Shown here: one piece after another, positions 26,471-36,292 of the stretch
How positions within the stretch are numbered: position 1 is the stretch's first letter
How the letters are laid out: every line of letters starts with the position of its first letter
Assembly (NCBI GenBank): GCA_041751095.1
Contig: JBGSYC010000181.1
Location: 1-64,000, forward strand
DNA length: 64,000 bases
From: JADCRZ01 sp041751095
GTDB taxonomy: Bacteria > Bacteroidota > Bacteroidia > Chitinophagales > Chitinophagaceae
Direction of reading: 5' to 3'
The notes under the pieces: model-generated
Databases searched by the model: none
The model's input: the letters and a program-made list of their open reading frames with translations, nothing else
What the model was told of the DNA's origin: nothing
Translations under genes and position numbers: made by a program

Positions 26471-27893
26471 TCACGTTGTTATTTGAGGTTGAGATTTTAC
26501 GGCTTTCTCCTTTTTGTTTTTCCTTGTTATTTTCATACCATTCCGTAAAAGATTCCCTTGGGCCATCAGGCATTTCGCGTTGATGATACCAGGGGTTAAA
26601 TTTATTTTTTACCACAAAAGGGATATTATGCATAAACCACCTGCCAGCTTTACCGGCGGAGGAAAATGAACCCGGCGATGATAGGGTCCACGCCATAGCT
26701 TTCATTCCTAAAGCTTTTGTATTGGCCACATAACCTTCCTTTACGATCACCTGGCGCCATTTATATAGTTGCTCGTGGATGTTTATTTTTACGGGGCAGA
26801 CATTTGAGCACGAGCCGCAAAGCGTAGATGCGAACGGCAGGTCTGCATGTTTTTTCATATCAAGGTTAGGGGCAAGGATCGCCCCGATCGGACCGGAAAT
26901 TGTATTGTGATAACTAAGGCCGCCACTCTTCCTGTATACGGGGCAGGTGTTCATACAGGCGCCGCATTTAATGCATTTCAACGAATCCCTGAAATCAGGC
27001 CGGGCAAGCTGGCTTGTTCGCCCTGCGTCCACCAGGATGAGATGCATTTCCTGGCCTTCACGAGGTTTCTTATAGTGGCTTGAATAAATGGTAATGGGTT
27101 GCCCCGTTGCACTCCGGGCCAGTAGCCTTAAAAAAACAGCGAGATGCTTTTTTTGAGGAATTATTTTTTCAAGTCCCATAGAGGCGATTTGCACTTCCGA
27201 CAGGTGCGCGCCCATGTCGGCGTTTCCTTCATTGGTGCAGACCACATACTCGCCTGTTTCCGCAACGGCAAAGTTCACACCAGTAAGTGCGCCGCGCCGG
27301 GTCAGGAATACATTACGCAAATGCTTACGCGCAACTCTTGTGAGTAAGGTAGGGTCAGACATACCCTTTTCGGTACCGAGGTGTTCATGGAAAAGCTCTC
27401 CTATTTCTTCCTTTCTTTTATGGATGCATGGCAATACGATATGACTCGGCGGCTCATTGTCGATCTGCTGGATGTATTCACCAAGGTCTGAATTGATCAC
27501 TTCGATCCCGCGTTCTTCAAGATATTCATTCAGATGGCATTCCTCGGTAAGCATTGACTTGCTTTTTACCATCTGGCTGATCTGCTTTTCCTTAAGGATG
27601 GAATACACGATCTCATTGTGCTCTTCAGCATTTCTTGCCCAATGTACCTTTATTCCATTTTTCTGAACGTTGGCTTCAAACTCCAACAGGTATCCATGCA
27701 GGTTGGAAATCACATTGTTTTTTATCTGCGAAGCCACTTCACGCAGTTGTTCCCATTCTGGTATCTGCTTTGAGGCGATGTCACGTTTCTCCCTGATATA
27801 CCACAGAGCCCCGTCATGCCAGTCCACATGCTCTTCATCTTTAATAAAAGCTTCTGCCAAAGCTGCATGATCCTTTGTTTCCGCTTGCTTCAT
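26463..27893 (-). CDS. lutB: lactate utilisation iron-sulfur protein B
   Basis: The 476 residues have an N-terminal LUD domain (about 60-300, with KSKSMLTEECHLNEYL and VVCTNEGNADMGAHL). Two [4Fe-4S] ferredoxin motifs follow: CIKCGACMNTCPVYR and CGSCSNVCPVKIN. The tail (MKAMAWTLSSPGSF onwards) is the LutB C-terminal domain. It is the electron-transfer subunit of the LutABC lactate oxidation complex. It overlaps lutA by four bases (ATGA) and lutC by eight, which is strong evidence for one operon. Confidence 0.94.
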   Translation of the reverse strand: MKQAETKDHAALAEAFIKDEEHVDWHDGALWYIREKRDIASKQIPEWEQLREVASQIKNNVISNLHGYLLEFEANVQKNGIKVHWARNAEEHNEIVYSILKEKQISQMVKSKSMLTEECHLNEYLEERGIEVINSDLGEYIQQIDNEPPSHIVLPCIHKRKEEIGELFHEHLGTEKGMSDPTLLTRVARKHLRNVFLTRRGALTGVNFAVAETGEYVVCTNEGNADMGAHLSEVQIASMGLEKIIPQKKHLAVFLRLLARSATGQPITIYSSHYKKPREGQEMHLILVDAGRTSQLARPDFRDSLKCIKCGACMNTCPVYRKSGGLSYHNTISGPIGAILAPNLDMKKHADLPFASTLCGSCSNVCPVKINIHEQLYKWRQVIVKEGYVANTKALGMKAMAWTLSSPGSFSSAGKAGRWFMHNIPFVVKNKFNPWYHQREMPDGPRESFTEWYENNKEKQKGESRKISTSNNNVNE

Positions 27894-28627
27894 AGGGTAG
27901 CATTTAATATTTGGGCAATGTGTACGACTTTAACCGCGCTTTTTTTTCTTTGAAGGATGCCTTCGAGGTGCATCAGGCACGAAAGGTCGGAAGATGTAAT
28001 ATATTCCGCGCCGTTTTTTGTATGATCAGTAATCCTGTCCTTTCCCATTTTGACGGATACGGCCTCTTCGGAAACGCAAAAAGCCCCTCCGAAGCCACAG
28101 CATTCATCCTGCCGGTCCAGGCTGATCACCTGTAAGCCTTCCACCATATCCAAAAGTTGACGGGGTTTGGAATATGGTGGTGCATTGAGTTCACTCATTT
28201 GTGCCAGATGGAGGCCGCGCAAGCCATGACAGCTGTGATGGATGCCTACCTTATGGGGAAACACGGCATTCAGTTTTTCAACCCTGATTATATCGGTTAA
28301 AAATTCCACCAACTCAAAAACCCTGCTGCGGATAACGGTGGCCTGATCCTCTTTAAGCTTTGAATGAAGGTGGTCCTTGATATGCAAAACGCAACTTGCC
28401 GAAGGCGCTACGATATATTCAAACCCTGAAAAAATTTCAATAAAATGTTCATTACAACCAGTTGCCAGGTCTTCAAACCCGGAATTTGCCATCGGCTGGC
28501 CGCAACAGGTTTGTTTGGGTGGATATACAACATCAACACCAAGCTTGCCCAATAGCTGCAATGTGGCTTTAGCGGCTTCCGGGTAAAACTGGTTTACGTA
28601 GCAGGGGATAAAAAGTCCGACGGTCAT
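27890..28627 (-). CDS. lutA: lactate utilisation protein A (two CCG domains)
   Basis: The 245-residue protein of the CCG-domain type has two Cys-rich repeats, QTCCGQPMANSG (about residue 42) with a later HHSCHGLRGL, and DECCGFGGAFCV (about 175). These bind Fe-S clusters, as in GlcF, heterodisulfide reductase and LutA. The start FIPCYVNQFYPEAAKATL is the usual LutA N-terminus. It is the first gene of lutABC and lies behind a 750-bp stretch of repeats and a gene remnant, which probably carries the operon promoter. Confidence 0.93.
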   Translation of the reverse strand: MTVGLFIPCYVNQFYPEAAKATLQLLGKLGVDVVYPPKQTCCGQPMANSGFEDLATGCNEHFIEIFSGFEYIVAPSASCVLHIKDHLHSKLKEDQATVIRSRVFELVEFLTDIIRVEKLNAVFPHKVGIHHSCHGLRGLHLAQMSELNAPPYSKPRQLLDMVEGLQVISLDRQDECCGFGGAFCVSEEAVSVKMGKDRITDHTKNGAEYITSSDLSCLMHLEGILQRKKSAVKVVHIAQILNATL

Positions 28628-28706
28628 ATGGGGAGTCAGATTTGTTTATTATAAGCGCGCGGTTACGAGTTTTGTTTTCGAGGCAAAATCTTCACCTGAA
28701 CGCATG

Positions 28707-28915
28707 TTAATCAATTGTAAGGCAAAGGATCATCTCATAGTCCCAAATTGATGGAACTGTGCATTCAATCCATCCATCCGGGTGTTTAAATTTAATCATT
28801 GTCCCTGACTTCACTAGCTTAATTTGTTTCACCTCTTTTAATGGTTTAAAACGAATGGTGGTGTTATGTATAACTCCAGGCTCCATTAAGGAAGCACCTA
28901 TCTGGCCGTTTTTGG
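28707..28915 (-). pseudogene. C-terminal remnant of a GHL6-type glycoside-hydrolase-like gene
   Basis: On the minus strand the frame KNGQIGASLMEPG..TIRFKP, then KQIKLVKSGTMIKFKHPDGW and IECTVPSIWDYEMILCL, ends at a TAA (28707-28709). It matches the last 68 residues of the GHL6-like protein ending at 31960, which reads HSGQIGGSLREP, RFRPTKQISELRLMREGTKL and VECTVPSLKDFEMLLCL. No upstream part is present; the frame is cut off where the 215-bp tandem duplication begins. It is a dead fragment showing that a third gene of this family once stood here. Confidence 0.8.
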
Positions 28916-29324
28916 ATTTTATATCGGCTCGGAATATAATTTTCTAAGCATGATGCATGTGATCTCAGACTAAAAAAATCCCTCCTGCAAAGCATTCAAC
29001 GGTCAATTGTCTGAATCACGGATTGAACGGATTGAAAGATAACAGGGATTTTATAAGAATGATTGTTTCTATAATCTGTGTAATCCGGTAATCCATAAAA
29101 TCCGTGAAGCACCTATCTGGGCGTTTTTGGATTTTATATCGGATCGGAATATAATTTTCTAACCATGATGCATGTGATCTCAGACTGAAAAATCCCTCCT
29201 GCAAAGCATTCAACGGTCAATTGTCTGAATCACGGATTGAACGGATTAAAAGATAACACGGATTTTGTAAGAATGATTGTTTCTATAATCTGTGTAATCC
29301 GGTAATCCATAAAATCCGTGATTC
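28891..29324. repeat. 215-bp tandem duplication with inverted-repeat arms
   Basis: Positions 28891-29105 and 29106-29319 are near-identical direct copies (period 214-215 bp, few substitutions). Each copy starts with GAAGCACCTATCTGG, which is the tip of the remnant gene, and contains CAATTGTCTGAATCACGGATT. Copy 2 is completed by AATCCGTGATTC (29313-29324), complementary to GAATCACGGATT (29227-29238); in copy 1 this right arm is cut at the duplication joint. Otherwise the 28628-29376 spacer shows no gene, apart from the remnant at 28707-28915. Confidence 0.8.
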
Positions 29325-29376
29325 AGATTAAAAGATAACACGGACAAAACCAAAAGAGGCATTTGCCCGCATAGCG

Positions 29377-31659
29377 TTAATTTCGAAATGGCTTCTCAGT
29401 AGTAACTTTTACCTGGTACTTGATACTTCCCGGCTTCCAGTCCCTGGCGATGGCAATATCGGCCTCAACTTTCGAGAGAAGCTCCTGGATGTTTACAAAA
29501 CCCACCCTGTTGTAAAGAGCGGGTTTATATAATGAATGATACACTTTGGCATACTCAGCCCAATGTTCACGTGCTGTATTTAGGAAGCCGATTGCTTTCT
29601 GGCGATCTGTTTCGTTTGAAAACTGATCAAACAGTGCGAGGCTGCAGGCAGCTTTCATCTTGGCCGAGTAGTAATTGCCAATGTGTGCAAATGCTTCAAT
29701 GTCTGCCAGCGTTTGATCGAGCTCGTTATACGAGCCTGCTTTCCTGCTTGGCAATGCTTTTAAGCCCCCAAGGGCTTCAGCTGAAAGGCGGGCAAGAGTA
29801 TCTGCCACAGCCATTGGCGATAACAGGGAATCCCCTTTGCCTTCATGCTGGTTTCTGGCCCAGAGATAAATATTCCTGATCCCGCTTCCCGGCATTGGTT
29901 CACGTTCTATGTAATCCGCCACTGTATAAAAACCTTTATGCCTCGGGTGACTGATATTTGCTTCAGGGAACCATTTCAAATCAATATCGCCCCATACATA
30001 CCTTGTGATCCACGGAAAGATCATTGACGCTGCAGCCCAGGGTTTGTACAAATGCTGAACAGGAGTGGACGGAAAACGTGCCTGCAGCGTTTGGTGAAAT
30101 ACGTTATCAGGCAGTTCCGGGTTATAGCTTAGCCTTCCCCACAGCATAAATGAATACCATTGTTTTTGCATCACAAGCTGGCGTGCTGTCCCTTTTGTCA
30201 GGTAATCGCGCCCCCAGCAGTAACCATCAGGCCCCATATAATACCCGGCGATTTTTTCAGGTTCAGGGATACTTTTGATAAACTGGCGCGCAAAATCATT
30301 ATTAGCCCAGCGGAAACTGTAGATATCATCGTTGCGTACGGTCAGCCAGCTTTTTGTTTTCGATGACAACAACGGCATAGCGTCGTTTACAAAAGGCGGA
30401 TCGGGGATCGAATACATATGGGCGATAGCGTATTTGAGGCTCAGGTCAAAAGGGCCCGGGTATTCATGAAAGGCTTCCTTTATTTCATTTAAGGAAGTCT
30501 GGTGAAACCGGTGGATCAGGCGGAAGTTACGGTCGGGTGTTGTTTTTAGTGCATTCCTGATCCCCTCCCCATACGTGCGCCATAGCCATTTTTCATTAGC
30601 ATATTCGCCTTTCAATTTTCCATTCATAGCCTCACCGGCAGTTATGCCTATGCCCGCAAGCAGCGGGTATGTGTGAACGAGTTCCCGTACCGCTGACCGG
30701 AAGTAACGGATAGTAGTGTCGTTTTCCTGGTTGTTTGTAATGCCGTGCTTTCCTTCAGCCCCGTAAGTAAATATGTTCCAGGTGAATACATACACTTCAA
30801 TACCCCTGTCGGCGGCCATTTGCATCACGTTTCGCCAGAAAGCGATCTTTTCATCGATTGATATTCTTTTAACGATCTCAACATTTTCGAGAAGATGCTG
30901 GCGAACAAAATTTACGCCGGTAAAGCTGTAACTGTCATCCAGCTTTTCTTTGGTTCGCCACACATCATTGAGGGCTACCAGGGGAAATTCCGGAATTTTA
31001 ACAAGAGAAGGAAACGGATGGAGGCTCCACAAGCTCAAAACATTAAACCGGTGGCGCGACATTTCATCCAGATAAGTTACCCAGAAAGATCTGTCCCACA
31101 CGTCCGGGATGTTTTGCTGCGATGCGTCACTTGGATCCGTGTAGCTGGGTGTTCGCAGGTCGAGGGGAATATTAAATTTGATCCCTCTCCTGTCAAGGTA
31201 TGGCTTGTTGTCCGAATCAGTAAGATAATTTATGCGCTCTATCCTGATGGCCTCAGCTATATCCATGCCTCCATACATAGCCCCGGTTTTATCACCGGCT
31301 AATACATAGATCGTTTTTTGTTTCCCATTGGCTTTTACCCGGAGAGCATAGCACTGCCAGCCAAAGCTTTGGGGTATCTTCAAATTTTCTTCCTTAGCAA
31401 TTCTCATAGAGGAAACGGAATCTGAAATGATCTTAACAATCATATCGTCTTTTACCTTATTGTTCAATGATGGCGAGAACTTTGAAGCATACTTTTTACC
31501 AGCGGCTGCTTTTTGTATCTCGCTGTTAACAAACATAAGCTGGTTGCCGGCGGAGTTCATTTGAACATGAATCGTTCCCTGTTGCGCAAATCCACCAGGC
31601 ATTGCTGCTATTATCAACATCAGCGGCAGGATAATTAACTGATCAAATCTTGTTTTCAT
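29377..31659 (-). CDS. secreted alpha-glucuronidase-like glycoside hydrolase (copy B), unassigned family
   Basis: The 760 residues have a signal peptide (MKTRFDQLIILPLMLIIAA, cut after FAQQ). An N-terminal alpha/beta domain runs to about 160 (YVLAGDKTGAMYGGMDIAEA), followed by a barrel with LDRRGIKFNIPLDLR, HRFNVLSLWSLHPFPSL, VYVFTWNIFTY, GIGITAGEAMNG, WLTVRNDDIYSFRWA, AGYYMGPDGYCWGRDYLT and MLWGRLSYNP. All these blocks align with copy A (21549-23705), yet the proteins differ widely elsewhere, so this is an old paralogy with probably different specificity. A Glu in the TAGEAM block is the best candidate catalytic acid. The upstream neighbour is the frameshifted GHL6 gene. Confidence 0.75.
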   Translation of the reverse strand: MKTRFDQLIILPLMLIIAAMPGGFAQQGTIHVQMNSAGNQLMFVNSEIQKAAAGKKYASKFSPSLNNKVKDDMIVKIISDSVSSMRIAKEENLKIPQSFGWQCYALRVKANGKQKTIYVLAGDKTGAMYGGMDIAEAIRIERINYLTDSDNKPYLDRRGIKFNIPLDLRTPSYTDPSDASQQNIPDVWDRSFWVTYLDEMSRHRFNVLSLWSLHPFPSLVKIPEFPLVALNDVWRTKEKLDDSYSFTGVNFVRQHLLENVEIVKRISIDEKIAFWRNVMQMAADRGIEVYVFTWNIFTYGAEGKHGITNNQENDTTIRYFRSAVRELVHTYPLLAGIGITAGEAMNGKLKGEYANEKWLWRTYGEGIRNALKTTPDRNFRLIHRFHQTSLNEIKEAFHEYPGPFDLSLKYAIAHMYSIPDPPFVNDAMPLLSSKTKSWLTVRNDDIYSFRWANNDFARQFIKSIPEPEKIAGYYMGPDGYCWGRDYLTKGTARQLVMQKQWYSFMLWGRLSYNPELPDNVFHQTLQARFPSTPVQHLYKPWAAASMIFPWITRYVWGDIDLKWFPEANISHPRHKGFYTVADYIEREPMPGSGIRNIYLWARNQHEGKGDSLLSPMAVADTLARLSAEALGGLKALPSRKAGSYNELDQTLADIEAFAHIGNYYSAKMKAACSLALFDQFSNETDRQKAIGFLNTAREHWAEYAKVYHSLYKPALYNRVGFVNIQELLSKVEADIAIARDWKPGSIKYQVKVTTEKPFRN

Positions 31660-31959
31660 AATGACAATCTGCTTAAAGAAGTTAGAAAATAATTCGCCGA
31701 AGCATGCTGTACATCAAGATACACATATTGCCCGGCTAAACTGAATTAAGTATTCGTTCGTGCTTTACCAATCCCTGTCCGGGGGGCCACGGGACTGTAC
31801 AATCACATGCTTAAAACATTAGCTTACCTGTAAGAAACATGCAACAATCGTTTTACATTTGAGAGAAGCATAACGGGAAATGCCCTGATGCAAAGCTTTC
31901 AGCATGATGTGTTTACTTTTCCCGGACAACAGGTAAAAGCTTTTTATCCGAAAACCATT
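31660..31959. other. 300-bp spacer, no gene seen
   Basis: This gap separates the frameshifted GHL6-like gene (ending 31960) from the alpha-glucuronidase-like copy B (starting 31659), both on the minus strand. No open frame, tandem repeat, strong hairpin or convincing promoter was found. Confidence 0.5.
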
Positions 31960-34120
31960 CTATTTATACAGGCAAAGCAACATTTCAAAATCCTTAAGTG
32001 ACGGGACAGTGCATTCAACCCATCCAGCCGACTGCTTGAAATTCAGTTTCGTTCCCTCCCTCATCAACCGCAATTCACTTATTTGTTTTGTAGGCCTGAA
32101 ACGGATATTGATGTCGGAAATCGTCACAGGCTCACGTAACGAGCCACCTATCTGTCCGGAATGGTTGATCATTCCGAGCCATTCAAAAGCGCCGTTGCGA
32201 TTAGTCAGGTGCGACATTTCAATCAATGGTGAAGCGTCTGTTACTACCGTTCTTTCGACCTTAAGCAGGTTCTGTAATGACGACACAAACAATACCCGGT
32301 GCATATAATGTCCTTTAAACTGGTACTGCGATCCCAGCAGCCACGGAATAAAAACTGATTTTCCTTTTCCATAATCGTTGCTGATCAAACCAGGAAAGTC
32401 TGTAATATTTTCCGGCGTGTAATACGATTTCTCCGGAGGGCCAAATCTTGTTGCCGGTACAAATTTCAGATATGAGCGCGCTTCACCTGAAGGTCTACAT
32501 TTCAGAAAGTCCGAATACATCATCATAATTGAAAAATCTTTAAACTCGTTTGCCAAGTGACGCCTTATCTGCATCCGGCACCTTGAGATAAGTCGATTTT
32601 TCCTGGCTGACCAATTCATAAGCAGGCATTACCCCCAACGCCTGCAGCCTTATTGAATTCGTTGTTTTACCCATGGCATCACGCGTGGAAGTAAATCCGG
32701 TAGCCAAAATCTTCCCCCCGTTTTTGACGTATTTATCAATAGCAGCGATTAGCGGATCATCCATATTGCTTACATCGCCGAGGATAAGCGCCTCATAATC
32801 GTCGAGGTTACGGGGCATCCTGCCGGTGCCTATAACTCCCGGTTCAATGATATCATACATTATATGCTCCTCGGAAAGTAATTTTATCAGCCCCTCATAT
32901 TCATCCCTCGACCCCCTTATCAAAGCTATCTTATTTACTGCCTGCAGGTTGGTAAATAATTTTTCGTTGGTTTTGTGAAAACCGTACAGGTTGTTAAGCG
33001 TGGGAATGAATATCCGGTCTTCATAATTCACCAAAGTACCCACCACTACAAACCCCAAAGGAGCGCCGTGCAACATATTTTCAAGCATCCAGACCTTAGC
33101 CATATTAGGCGAAGTACCCACGTGACGATAGCCGATGGCCTGGAAATAAATTAACAGGTTTCCCGGAGACCTGTCTTTATAAGACCCGAGAACCCGCTTA
33201 ACATTATCAGATGCGGAATAATTCCATTCATACTCCGCTGTAAGCTCTGCACCTGATTCACTGGCAATCATATCTACGCCTGAGTCAGCGTAAGTATTGA
33301 TCATGATCTCAGGGTTAAGGCTTTTGATGTGATTACCGATCTGTTTGAAAAGTTTATTGGCGGTAGTAGCTTTGAAGGCATTGTACTCGCGGAACACAGG
33401 ATCATTCATATCGGCTTTTACAGGAAGCGTATGACCGGTAGAATCATGAAACTTTCTTTTACAGTTTTCACACTGGCAGATGCCGTAATAATTACCGCTG
33501 TAATCGGAAGTGGTGTAGCCGATCATGTTAAAAAAAATGCCATCAAGCGGGTAACGTGTGATCGCTTCTTTAAGGATATCCATCCCGTACTCCTGCTGGT
33601 ATCCGCCGTTTGGGCACGTATGTACCTGCCCGTTATAATTGACGTTTTTACCCGCTGTTGAAACGTAAAGCCATTCAGGTTTTTGGGCTGCAAGTGTTTC
33701 GTTTATTTTGCTAAAGTCAAAACGGCCGATCACCTTTATTCCTTTTGAATGAAGGCCTTTGATCAGGTCGCCAACGAGGTCTCCTTTCATAAAAGGATTT
33801 TTGTAATGATAAGGAAGTCTGGTAGGGTAATTGGCAACGATTCCACCTACGTTGATCAAAACGATATTAACAGAAGCATCTACCATCGATTGTACGTAAG
33901 CATTTACATCCATGGTGGCATCTATCTCCCGGAGGTTGGTCTGCACCAGCCGGTAAGGCGCACGATTCCACCAGGTGGAGTCATATTTTCCCGGATCAAT
34001 CGAGGCTAAGTCGACCGGTGCCACATTCGTGATTGAACCTGCCGGATGTTTAGCGGTATCACACGACGTGATAAGTATACCAATGCTGATAATCAGGCAG
34101 TAGCTTAATTCTTTTATCAT
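31960..34120 (-). pseudogene. GHL6-type glycoside-hydrolase-like lipoprotein, single frameshift
   Basis: The first part (34120 down to 32540) begins with the lipoprotein signal IGILITSCDT and carries the barrel blocks VNIVLINVGGIVANYP, DGIFFNMIGYTTSDYSGNYY and CQCENCKRKFHDSTGH, then a GATase1-like domain (DDYEALILGDVSNMDD, KYVKNGGKILATGF). After KASLG it runs into a stop. The remaining 210 residues continue in another frame (ANEFKDFSIMMMYSDFLKC to the end at 31960). Dropping one G near 32558 restores the frame. The whole matches the intact 729-residue homologue at 39391-41580. Either the gene is recently dead or the consensus has an error. Confidence 0.75.
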
Positions 34121-34201
34121 GGATAGAAAATTAATGGTAGTGGTTTACTCCGCCGTCATTTTGACCACTACAATGTAATCGGGTTTTCTTTCGTTGTTCC
34201 T

Positions 34202-35302
34202 CTATGGTTTCCTTCTTTGTATTTGAGGTTGGTGGGCCGCGGGAAACCAATAGATCAGCAAGCCATGCCCGATACCAGGGGCGTCAGTTGATTTAGCTGC
34301 CTGGAAAGCCATGAATCTTCCATCTGAAGCCACAACAGGATTGGATGCCTTGCCACCTTCGTAATCATTAAAGTGCGTAAGGCGCACAAAATCCTTTCCC
34401 GTTCCGTCGAGCTTAAGCTTCCAGATGTCCAGGTTTGATGAACCCCGCTGCCCGCCAAGCCATTCACACTGCCGGTCAGCTTCAACAGTAGTGTATCTGC
34501 CATCCGGAAATATGCCTTCAGGCTCGTTGAAAGCACCGGGCGCATTGGAGAAATTTGTCACTTTCCCGGTTGCCAGATCAATTCCTTTTACTTCAAAGGC
34601 GCCATTGGGCACATAACAAAAGAAAATAAGCTTTGAATCGTTATCGTAAAAATCCTGTGCCTCAAGACTGCATACCGGATCTACGCTTGACAATACTACT
34701 TTTTCATTTACGATCTTAACGGAATCCCCGGCAACCTCAATGTCTGCGAGGATCAATTGTGAAGATTTTTGCGTTAGATGAGGCAGTATCCGTGTAAATG
34801 CTATCTTTTTACTTCTTTTGGAAATGGCCACCCCTTCATTAACCTTTTTACCCATCTTTACAGGTTTGGATCCGGGTTCTTTATTTAGTAACCATAAGTC
34901 TGCATTCAGCTTGCTGGTTTGAATATCTTCAAACCGGTCGGGGCCAATTAAAAGATAGTCGCCATCAGACAAATGCATGACCCTTAAAAACGCGGCTCCG
35001 GGTACGTGGCAGGTGAGGCATCTTATATCACGTGTCTTGACATCTATAACCATAGCGTCACCAAAAGTTTTTGACATAAAAGCGACGTGTCGGTTGTCTG
35101 GTGATATATCCGCCCGTTCACCAAAATGGGTAAGCACCGCGATATTTGCAGGCAGATGCTTTAGCGGATCACCGGATTTCCTTTTGTTCAGATGAGGTAC
35201 GTTATTGACAATATTTGGCGATTGCGCGTTACCGTTATAAGCACTTATGATGAATAAAACAAATGATGACACTCCATAAACTATAAGAACTTTACATTTC
35301 AT
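34202..35302 (-). CDS. secreted beta-propeller protein (PD40/WD40-like repeats)
   Basis: The 366 residues have a signal peptide (VYGVSSFVLFIISAYNGNAQ) followed by repeated beta-propeller blades of the TolB/PD40 kind: RADISPDNRHVAFMSKTFGD, AISKRSKKIAFTRI, YDNDSKLIFFCYV, PEGIFPDGRYTTVEADR and PVVASDGRFMAFQ. The block ECEWLGGQRGSSNLDIW-like (actually DRQCEWLGGQRGSSNLDIW) is followed by KLKLDGT. Relatives include oligogalacturonate-lyase-like and substrate-binding propellers, but no lyase catalytic set was recognised. It sits between the D-2-hydroxyacid dehydrogenase and the GHL6-like gene, so it probably handles the same glycan in the periplasm. Confidence 0.75.
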   Translation of the reverse strand: MKCKVLIVYGVSSFVLFIISAYNGNAQSPNIVNNVPHLNKRKSGDPLKHLPANIAVLTHFGERADISPDNRHVAFMSKTFGDAMVIDVKTRDIRCLTCHVPGAAFLRVMHLSDGDYLLIGPDRFEDIQTSKLNADLWLLNKEPGSKPVKMGKKVNEGVAISKRSKKIAFTRILPHLTQKSSQLILADIEVAGDSVKIVNEKVVLSSVDPVCSLEAQDFYDNDSKLIFFCYVPNGAFEVKGIDLATGKVTNFSNAPGAFNEPEGIFPDGRYTTVEADRQCEWLGGQRGSSNLDIWKLKLDGTGKDFVRLTHFNDYEGGKASNPVVASDGRFMAFQAAKSTDAPGIGHGLLIYWFPAAHQPQIQRRKP

Positions 35303-35309
35303 CTTCGTT

Positions 35310-36269
35310 TTATTTATTCACTACGTTGGCGGGGTTTCCATTGAGGTAAGAAGATAGATTGTTAACAGCCATTTCCATCAGCCGGGCTCTTGCTTCTCTG
35401 GTGGCCCAGGCAATATGCGGGGTGATGATGCAATTCTTTGCCTTGAAAAGCGGGTTGTCCGGCATCGGAGGCTCATTTGAAAGCACGTCAATGCCTGCTC
35501 CGGCTATCACATCGCTGTTAAGCGCGTCAGCAAGATCTTCATCAACGATTATAGGCCCCCTCGAGGTATTCAAAAGAAATGCAGACCTTTTCATCCTCCC
35601 TAAATTTTCCTTATTGATCAGCCCTTTCGTTTCCGGAAATAACGGGCAATGGATGCTTACTACGTCTGATTCTTCCAAAAGCTGCGGGATTTCCGCCCAC
35701 CTGAAATTTGCACGGTGCGACTGATCCGGCTGGCTCCTCGACGAACCAATGACCTTCATGCCAAAAGCTGTCGCAACGTCTCCAACCATCTGGCCAATTC
35801 TTCCAAACCCGATGATGCCCATGGTTTTTCCAGCCAGCTCAACCAAAGGAAAATCCCAGTAACACCAATCAGCAGAACGGGCCCACCTTCCCTCCATCAC
35901 CGTATTGCTGTGATGCTGCACATGGTGGCAAAGTTCAAGCAAAAGGGCAAAGGTCATCTGCACAACCGACGTTGTTCCGTAACCCGGAACATTCGTTACG
36001 ATCACACCATTGTCTTTGGCTACTTCAGTATTGACAATGTTATAGCCCGTAGCAAGAACACCTATATATTTAAGTGACGGAAGCTTCTTTAATACGTCTT
36101 CCCCAAGGGGTGTTTTGTTGGTGAAAATGATTTCTGCGCCTTCTGAGCGTTCAGGCACTTTGTCTGCAGGCGTTCTATCGTACACTTCTACTTCTCCCAT
36201 TTTTTTTAATCCGTCCCAACTTAAGTCGCCGGGATTTAGCGTATACCCATCCAGTATGACAATTTTCAT
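35310..36269 (-). CDS. D-2-hydroxyacid dehydrogenase (hydroxypyruvate/glyoxylate reductase-like)
   Basis: The 319 residues form the two-domain NAD(P)-dependent D-2-hydroxyacid dehydrogenase fold. Blocks are YIGVLATGYNIVNTEVAK, the nucleotide loop MGIIGFGRIGQMVGDVA, LLNTSRGPIIVDEDLADAL (catalytic Arg), AGIDVLSNEPP (Glu) and NCIITPHIAWAT (His). The LATGYN-VD motif is typical of the glycerate dehydrogenase/hydroxypyruvate reductase branch. It would interconvert hydroxypyruvate with D-glycerate, or glyoxylate with glycolate. It is 7 bases before the propeller gene and 23 bases behind the TIM-barrel gene, so clearly in an operon. Confidence 0.9.
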   Translation of the reverse strand: MKIVILDGYTLNPGDLSWDGLKKMGEVEVYDRTPADKVPERSEGAEIIFTNKTPLGEDVLKKLPSLKYIGVLATGYNIVNTEVAKDNGVIVTNVPGYGTTSVVQMTFALLLELCHHVQHHSNTVMEGRWARSADWCYWDFPLVELAGKTMGIIGFGRIGQMVGDVATAFGMKVIGSSRSQPDQSHRANFRWAEIPQLLEESDVVSIHCPLFPETKGLINKENLGRMKRSAFLLNTSRGPIIVDEDLADALNSDVIAGAGIDVLSNEPPMPDNPLFKAKNCIITPHIAWATREARARLMEMAVNNLSSYLNGNPANVVNK

Positions 36270-36292
36270 TTTTTGCTTTTATGGTTTGATCA

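Noticed and set aside
25883..28627. Calling the three Fe-S genes glycolate oxidase (glcDEF)
   Set aside because: No FAD-binding GlcD/GlcE domain is present. LUD domains and the LutB two-cluster pattern identify LutABC.
34982..35030. CLTCH in the beta-propeller protein as a haem c binding site
   Set aside because: It fits CxxCH, but it stands in a propeller blade with no cytochrome domain or second haem feature, and similar Cys words occur in PD40 blades by chance.
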